A DNA stretch of 64,000 nt from Fibrella aquatilis (GTDB lineage Bacteria > Bacteroidota > Bacteroidia > Cytophagales > Spirosomataceae), in the NCBI RefSeq assembly GCF_017353255.1, contig NZ_JAFMYU010000004.1, forward strand, positions 1-64,000. The letters run 5' to 3'. A program made the translations under genes and the position numbers. A model generated the notes under the pieces. It made no database searches and was not told the origin of the DNA. It worked only from the letters and a program-made list of their open reading frames with translations. Shown here piece by piece: positions 59,396-64,000 of the stretch. Position 1 is the stretch's first letter, and each line of letters begins with the position of its first letter.

Positions 59396-60778
59396 CACCC
59401 GCACCAGGTAGCGGATGGTGCTTTGGTTCTGGTTGTAAACGATAAACTCGTTTTTCAACAGACTCTTGCCCCGTTGCGCGTAGACCGAATCGTGCTGTTT
59501 GCCGCGCTGCAGGAGGGTGTCGGCGTTGAGGTCATAGCACCAGGTTTCGTGCTGGTCAATGACGAGTTGCTTGCCCACGTGTACTTCATAAATAGCCAGA
59601 TAGGCCTCTTTCTGCCGACCACCCGCCCATACCGAACCTGATAGCGAGGTGTAGTTCAGCGACTTGCTGAACTGATCGGCGAAATAGACGCCGTAGCCAA
59701 ACATCTTGCCCGTGATGACCGCGTTGGTGGGGCGCAGCACAAGGCCCGTTTTAAGAATCGACATCCAGTTTTCGCTGCGGCTACCATGCCAGAGCAACTG
59801 CGTTTTGGGGTTGCGGGCTTCGGCTTTGTGGAGCGCAAATGCCACCTCGGTCCGGGCCTGACTTACGGCAAAGGCCGCATCGAACTTGTCGGCGTCAGTG
59901 CCCATCATCCGTTTGATCAACGTCAGCACCCGGTCGTCGGCAACGGGTTCTACGATCAGGCCAAGGCTGTCGAGCAGCGAAGGTGGGGCTGTATCGGGGC
60001 CATCGTCGGTGGTTTGCTGATTCATTTCCACCTGACTACGCATCACGTCGAGGGTGTCCTGTTCGGCGGCGAGGCGGTCGCGGAGGGGCTGCAAGTCGGC
60101 ATCGGTCCGGGGGGCCTGCGCCATCAGGTGTTGACTCACGCGCCCCATTTTGCGCGGAATTGTCTGGAACAACGTCAGCAACAGGTCGTTGTAAGTAGCT
60201 GGGTCAACGTTCAGGGCAAGCTTACCGGCCAGTTCGTCGAGTAGTTGCTGCGCCTTTTGCACCTGTTGGCTCGTTACCTGCTGCGCCGTTACCACATAGT
60301 TCTGATAAATCGACTCGCGGGCGAAACCAATGAGCTTGTCAATCAGCGACTTAACGGCCTGGTCGGTAATAGTTTCGGTGCCGGTCGCGGCGGGCTTGTC
60401 GGCATAGAGGTACGTCTGGTCAACGTAGCCTTTGGCTTTCTTTTCCCGGATTTTGCTATCCCACAAGGTCAGCGGATAGGTGGCGGTGCTTTTGGTACTG
60501 CCCACCCGCCCATATTCCACGGTGAATGTACCCGAAGCGGTTTCGCGCATTTCGTAGTACTTATTGTTGTTGTTGGCCGTCACCATGATCAGCTTCACAG
60601 TGCGGAGAGCCGTTGTATCCTCCGCTACCATGGGCGCGGGGGTGGATGTAGCCGTGACCACAGTCGGTGTGGTGGGCGCGGTTAAGGTGGTGGCCTGAAG
60701 GGCGTTGGCTGGATTGAGCAGGCCGGTTACCTGCTGAAGGAAGTTGTTTAGAAGCTGAGGACGCTGTGTATGGCTCAT
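59387..60778 (-). CDS. WGR-domain poly(ADP-ribose) polymerase (PARP-like)
   Basis: A 463-residue protein. After a low-complexity Thr/Pro/Ala leader (to about residue 55) comes a WGR domain (about 58-145: YYEMRETASGTFTVEYGRVG, with tryptophan-containing SKI linker). A helical PARP regulatory region follows (about 150-290: SLIDKLIGFARESIYQNYVV, LTLFQTIPRKMGRVSQHLM). The ART catalytic domain carries the H-Y-E triad: WHGSRSENWMSIL (about H331), GYGVYFADQFSKSLNY (about Y365) and KNEFIVYNQ (about E444). All catalytic residues for poly-ADP-ribosylation appear to be kept. Bacterial PARPs are rare; this one probably responds to DNA damage (inference). Confidence 0.92.
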   Translation of the reverse strand: MSHTQRPQLLNNFLQQVTGLLNPANALQATTLTAPTTPTVVTATSTPAPMVAEDTTALRTVKLIMVTANNNNKYYEMRETASGTFTVEYGRVGSTKSTATYPLTLWDSKIREKKAKGYVDQTYLYADKPAATGTETITDQAVKSLIDKLIGFARESIYQNYVVTAQQVTSQQVQKAQQLLDELAGKLALNVDPATYNDLLLTLFQTIPRKMGRVSQHLMAQAPRTDADLQPLRDRLAAEQDTLDVMRSQVEMNQQTTDDGPDTAPPSLLDSLGLIVEPVADDRVLTLIKRMMGTDADKFDAAFAVSQARTEVAFALHKAEARNPKTQLLWHGSRSENWMSILKTGLVLRPTNAVITGKMFGYGVYFADQFSKSLNYTSLSGSVWAGGRQKEAYLAIYEVHVGKQLVIDQHETWCYDLNADTLLQRGKQHDSVYAQRGKSLLKNEFIVYNQNQSTIRYLVRVKV

Positions 60779-60875
60779 GTTGATCTTTGGTTATGTCCTA
60801 CACAAAGATTCAGCCCACAGAACGTATTCTTTTTACGTTGATCTAGAAATACTACTTTTTTTATAGAAACTAAGA

Positions 60876-61562
60876 CTACCCCACCGCCTGCCGGGGCTTG
60901 GTTGTCATGAACTCTTTCAGGTAATACGGTTCAAACGCAACCAGGTCCTCAAATTCGCCAGCAGCGTAAGCCCGAAGGGCCAACGCACCCACCGTGCGGG
61001 CCGAGGGACGTACCGGCATGTCAGGGAAAAGGGCGTTTGGATGAGTCAACACCGGTTGGGCTTTGGTGGCTCCATCGCCGAAGAAAACAACGGGGTGGTC
61101 GGCCAGTAGGCCAGCAAAAGACGTATCATCCAACACCAGGGCCTGCGTAGACTGTTTTTCAGACCCATCCTGCTCATACACAGCGCAATACACTTCCATC
61201 CGACGGGCATCGATCATGGGACATAACAGGGTATTAGCTGGGTAAAATGCCCGAATTTGTTCGGTCATGGCGGCCAGTGTGTTGATGCCGATGAGCGGTT
61301 TATCCAGCGCATAACAGAGGCCCTTGGCCGTAGACACACCAATGCGCAAACCCGTATACGACCCCGGCCCCTTCGCCACGGCAATAGCCGACAAATCGGC
61401 CAGGGTATAGCCTGCGTGGGTCACCACATCCTGCACGAGCATGGTCAGCCGCGACGAAGCCGTGCGTTCGGTGTAGAGTTCATAGCAACCCAGCAAGGCC
61501 CCATCAGGGGTATGCAGAGCTACGGAACAAACGGTGGTGGACGTGTCGAGGGAGAGGATCAT
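60876..61562 (-). CDS. tsaB: tRNA threonylcarbamoyladenosine biosynthesis protein TsaB
   Basis: This 228-residue ASKHA-fold protein starts MILSLDTSTTVCSVALHTPD and contains AVAKGPGSYTGLRIGVSTAK, GLCYALDKPLIGINTLAAMT and CPMIDARRMEVYCAVYE. TsaB scaffolds TsaD in making the t6A37 modification of tRNAs that read ANN codons. The palindrome r begins 5 nt upstream of its start codon, so its promoter must lie in or across that element, or further upstream with the protease gene. Confidence 0.95.
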   Translation of the reverse strand: MILSLDTSTTVCSVALHTPDGALLGCYELYTERTASSRLTMLVQDVVTHAGYTLADLSAIAVAKGPGSYTGLRIGVSTAKGLCYALDKPLIGINTLAAMTEQIRAFYPANTLLCPMIDARRMEVYCAVYEQDGSEKQSTQALVLDDTSFAGLLADHPVVFFGDGATKAQPVLTHPNALFPDMPVRPSARTVGALALRAYAAGEFEDLVAFEPYYLKEFMTTKPRQAVG

Positions 61563-61567
61563 AACAG

Positions 61568-61697
61568 TAGTGGTAAGTGCTAAGCGGTAAGCGGCCCGCC
61601 GCCCGGTGATGAGTTTGCTTACGCCAGCGTAAATGCTTCTGCGTAAGCAAACTCATCACCGGGCGGCGGGCCGCTTACCGCTTAGCACTTACCACTA
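61568..61697. repeat. Perfect 57-bp inverted repeat, longest in the window (element r)
   Basis: Arms 61568-61624 and 61641-61697 are perfect around a 16-nt loop. Outer AGTGGTAAGTGCTAAGCGGT units belong to the family of g and k. A central GGCCCGCCGCCCGG block is private. The inner part is TTTGCTTACGC ... GCGTAAGCAAA, the shared core. The edge supplies the TAG stop of the protease gene. Confidence 0.96.
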
Positions 61698-63347
61698 TTT
61701 ATTTTTTAAAATCGCCTGATACTTAGCCATATCACCAAACAGCTTCAGGGCGGCTTTTAGGTCGGGATCGGTGCCGAACGATGATTCTTTGATACCCTTC
61801 TGGAGGTAATACTGCCCGGCGATTTCCCCTTCCAGCAGCATTTTGATCTCCTCTTTGAAGGTTTTCATGTCGGCGTCTTTGCTGTGCGACATTTTTGATT
61901 TCAGGGCCTTCAACTGATCCTGAATCTGATCGAAGTATTTCTCTTTCTTAGCCGACGCCTCCAGCGTGCCGAGGTCCTTTTCTACCTGCGTGGTGTAGTC
62001 GTAGTCTTTGTCGCCGGCCCACTTCACAAAGTCCTGGTATTCAGCGTCGGTCAGCCGGAACTCACGGGCAGGTTTGATTGTGGGGTGGTCGTGATGGTAC
62101 TTCACGGCATAGTCGAAGATAAGGCCTTTGCTACTCAGGCTCTGGGCCAGGGGCGTAGGCGTGGGGGCCTCTGTTTCAATGTCGGGTGTAACGCCGCCAC
62201 CGTCATAGACCACCCGTCCGGCTTTGGTTTTGAAGGCTGTGCGCAACGAATCGGCAATCTTGCCCGCGCTGCCGTCGGCGTTGCGGTGGCTGTAGTCGAT
62301 AGCCTGAATGCACCGTCCGCTGGGGATGTAATATTTGGCCGTCGTGATCTTCATCCGGGTGCCAAACGACAGCGGCCGCGTGGTCTGCACCAGCCCCTTG
62401 CCGTAGGTACGCTGCCCGATCAAAACGCCCCGGTCATAATCCTGAATCACCCCCGATACGATCTCCGCCGCCGACGCCGAGTGGTTATTGGTTAGCACAA
62501 TCACGGGCATGTCGGTGTCCAAAGCGGGCGAGAGTGCGGCGTAGGATTTGTTCCACTCCGTCACCTTACCCTTGGTCGTTACCACTTCTGAACCCCTGGG
62601 AATGAACACGTTAGAAATATCAATGGCCTGATCGAGCAGCCCGCCGGGGTTTTCGCGCAGGTCGAGCACGAGTTTTTTCATACCCTTGCCCTTCAAATCC
62701 TGATACGCTGCCCGCACTTCGCGGCCCGCCGCCGCCATAAAATCTTTCAGATCGATGTAGCCCACCTCGTCGTTGAGCATGCCGTGGTAGGGTACGTTGG
62801 TCATCTTCACCACGTCGCGCATCACCGATACGTCGATGGGATCTTTCTGGCCAAACCGCTTCACGGTCAGTTTCACGGCGGTGCCTGTTTGCCCACGCAG
62901 CAGCTTGCTGGCATCTACGTCGCGCCGGGTCTTAATATCAACGCCGTCGATTTTCACAATCTCGTCGCCGATCTGCAAACCCGACTTTTCGGCGGGGGTA
63001 CCTTCATACAGCATCATCACGATGCTCTTGTCTTGCCGCGACCCGATCATGGCCCCGATACCGTTGTAGCGGCCGGTGGTCATGGTCATGTAGTCTTCAA
63101 TGTCGTCTTCGGCGTAGAAGTTCGTGTACGGATCGAGCGATTTCAGCATGGCGTCGATGCTGGTTTTCACCATCCGGTTGGGGTTCACCTCGTCGACGTA
63201 ATACATGTTCAGTTCTTTGAACATGGTGGCGTAGATGTCGAGGTTACGGGCGATCTCGAAAAAGCGGTCGTCCTGTTTGTAAGCCGTCAGGCCGCCCGCA
63301 ACGAGCAGCGCCGAGGCACCGAGTATAAGTTTCTTGCGGAGGCGCAT
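61695..63347 (-). CDS. S41-family C-terminal processing peptidase
   Basis: This 550-residue periplasmic protease has an N-terminal signal or anchor (LILGASALLVAGGLTAY) and a PDZ domain (about residues 90-175: GIGAMIGSRQDKSIVMM, EKSGLQIGDEIVKIDG). The S41 catalytic domain has the nucleophile in NNHSASAAEIVSGVIQDYD and the lysine in GQRTYGKGLVQT. A C-terminal helical extension (YFDQIQDQLKALKSKMSHSK) is common in Bacteroidota members. It probably trims C-termini of envelope proteins. Its stop codon TAG is the first three bases of element r. Confidence 0.94.
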   Translation of the reverse strand: MRLRKKLILGASALLVAGGLTAYKQDDRFFEIARNLDIYATMFKELNMYYVDEVNPNRMVKTSIDAMLKSLDPYTNFYAEDDIEDYMTMTTGRYNGIGAMIGSRQDKSIVMMLYEGTPAEKSGLQIGDEIVKIDGVDIKTRRDVDASKLLRGQTGTAVKLTVKRFGQKDPIDVSVMRDVVKMTNVPYHGMLNDEVGYIDLKDFMAAAGREVRAAYQDLKGKGMKKLVLDLRENPGGLLDQAIDISNVFIPRGSEVVTTKGKVTEWNKSYAALSPALDTDMPVIVLTNNHSASAAEIVSGVIQDYDRGVLIGQRTYGKGLVQTTRPLSFGTRMKITTAKYYIPSGRCIQAIDYSHRNADGSAGKIADSLRTAFKTKAGRVVYDGGGVTPDIETEAPTPTPLAQSLSSKGLIFDYAVKYHHDHPTIKPAREFRLTDAEYQDFVKWAGDKDYDYTTQVEKDLGTLEASAKKEKYFDQIQDQLKALKSKMSHSKDADMKTFKEEIKMLLEGEIAGQYYLQKGIKESSFGTDPDLKAALKLFGDMAKYQAILKNK

Positions 63348-63355
63348 GGGAATTC

Positions 63356-63450
63356 AATTAAGAATTAAGAATTAAGAATGGCTCCGCCAGCGTGTAGTAT
63401 GCTAGTTGGCAGGTCCATTCTTAATTCTTAATTCATCATTCTTAATTCTT
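63356..63450. repeat. Inverted repeat, AAGAATTAAGAATT arms (element s)
   Basis: The inner arms 63363-63381 and 63415-63433 form a perfect 19-bp stem (AATTAAGAATTAAGAATGG). More AAGAATT units extend to 63356 and 63450, with one extra unit on the right. The core CTCCGCCAGCGTG ... GTTGGCAGG is a diverged form of the family core. The right arm and half of the core encode the C-terminus of RnpA. Confidence 0.9.
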
Positions 63451-63893
63451 TTCAAAGCCAATTTCATACCTTTTTCTATCTCTTCAAACGAAATCTTAGC
63501 CTTGGCGGTATAGAGAAACGCGATAGAAGCTGGGGGTTGCATCAGAGTATGCTTATGCAGCCGGTACGCCTCCCGAATACGCCGCCGGATGGCGTTGCGA
63601 TCAACGGCTTTTTTGAAGGCTCGTTTGGGTACGCTAAACAATACTTGCGGCGGGGCTAACGCAGGCGTTTCGGGCTTATTAACACCCTCAGCAACAGCAG
63701 CATCCGGCATCGGTGGTATCGGTTGCCGGAAATAGATAACCCGAAACGGAAACAGGTAAAACGTCTCTGGTGGCTCGTCAGGGCCATTCTTCGCCCGCAC
63801 CGGAGCCGCCTCACCCGGCTTTGGCCGGTGAAACAATCGGTCGATGACCTTCTTGCTGGTCAGTCGTTCGGTTTTGGGGAAAGTGAAGCGCAT
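63402..63893 (-). CDS. rnpA: Ribonuclease P protein component
   Basis: This 163-residue basic protein starts MRFTFPKTERLTSKKVIDRL and has the RNA-binding core FSVPKRAFKKAVDRNAIRRR, then IREAYRLHK (the RNR motif). It assists the RNase P RNA in cutting 5' leaders from tRNA precursors. An insertion of about 30 residues (PPMPDAAVAEGVNKPETPAL) lies before the core. The C-terminal 16 residues (KRIKNDELRIKNGPAN) are encoded by repeat units of element s, so an older stop codon was probably overrun. No rpmH was seen next to it. Confidence 0.93.
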   Translation of the reverse strand: MRFTFPKTERLTSKKVIDRLFHRPKPGEAAPVRAKNGPDEPPETFYLFPFRVIYFRQPIPPMPDAAVAEGVNKPETPALAPPQVLFSVPKRAFKKAVDRNAIRRRIREAYRLHKHTLMQPPASIAFLYTAKAKISFEEIEKGMKLALKRIKNDELRIKNGPAN

Positions 63894-63922
63894 ATGCGTA
63901 CATTATCGTACTGATTAGTACG

Positions 63923-64000
63923 CTAATTTAGATAAAGTCGTTCGTAGCGGAAGCCGACGAAGTCAACAGACAGGGATGAAATGCCAAAGCCGCAACATTC
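63923..64000 (-). CDS. Partial C-terminal end of an upstream gene
   Basis: The last 26 codons before the window edge are open on the minus strand and end with TAG at 63923: CGFGISSLSVDFVGFRYERL, then YLN. Composition looks protein-like, and the stop lies 30 nt before the rnpA start, so this may be the 3' end of a gene that continues to the right. Family not identifiable; chance reading is possible. Confidence 0.4.
   Translation of the reverse strand, partial: ECCGFGISSLSVDFVGFRYERLYLN

Noticed and set aside
9395-63450. Reading the repetitive intergenic units as a CRISPR array or tandem repeats
   Set aside because: Units are degenerate, arranged as paired inverted arms, and have no regular spacers; no cas genes are present.
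9395-63450. Explaining all palindromes as ordinary intrinsic terminators
   Set aside because: Many have 36-57 bp perfect stems, most lack a U-tract, several lie in divergent gaps, and unrelated arms share a core. Simple terminators do occur (2314-2343, 52931-53000) and look different.

Overview
The window looks like a chromosome segment of a Bacteroidota bacterium, probably order Cytophagales and close to Spirosoma-type genera (inference). Supporting signs are the Bacteroidota promoter element TAnnTTTG, a type IX secretion C-terminal signal on a GH5 cellulase, 7TMR-DISM sensor kinases, a DUF2480 protein, and SdrD-B, DUF11 and IPT/TIG surface proteins. Gene bodies are GC-rich. No rRNA, tRNA, transposase, integrase or CRISPR array was seen.

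Layout. 1-5.7 kb: the start of an SdrD-like adhesin that runs off the left edge, a gene-poor gap, and a large outer-membrane propeller/barrel protein. 5.7-9.4 kb: an FAD oxidoreductase translationally coupled to cmk, a GNAT acetyltransferase, the remnant of a zeta-toxin module, and an XRE regulator/membrane protein pair. 9.5-19.7 kb: a non-phosphorylative L-fucose catabolic cluster (mutarotase, FucP-type symporter, L-fucose dehydrogenase, fuconolactonase, FAH-family hydrolase, second dehydrogenase, UxaA-family dehydratase), interrupted by a four-helix-bundle gene, another SDR and a secreted GH5 cellulase. 19.8-32.2 kb: adenine deaminase, an ECF-like sigma factor, rarA, a 1736-residue mosaic surface protein, rsmA, mgtE and a metallo-beta-lactamase-fold protein. 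32.2-36.4 kb: a frameshifted secreted protein, YbjQ, a truncated haemoglobin, a possible CE-clan cysteine protease or acetyltransferase, a GDSL hydrolase and a DUF1059 protein. 36.5-42.8 kb: two paralogous DISM histidine kinases sharing an upstream dyad, an overlapping NarL-type response regulator, and a ChlI-like AAA ATPase. 43-50.6 kb: an IPT/TIG lipoprotein, a vanadium haloperoxidase-like protein, an esterase, coaX, a secreted orphan, and an Arc-like/SPFH pair. 51-64 kb: lysS, a cold-shock protein, PspC, DUF2480, a GMC oxidoreductase with its subunit-3 partner, AraC, two membrane proteins, a WGR-PARP, tsaB, a C-terminal processing protease and rnpA.

The most unusual feature is non-coding. 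About twenty long inverted repeats fill intergenic gaps. Their arms are mostly 20-57 bp and often perfect. They fall into arm families built from degenerate 7-10 nt units, but many with different arms share one core, GCT[GT]ACGC ... GCGT[CA]AGC. They commonly touch or supply stop codons. One surrounds, and is read into by, a four-helix-bundle (S23/Avd-like) gene, which is my best candidate for an undescribed repeat-plus-protein system.

All identifications come from reading translated sequence and motifs. No database search was run.
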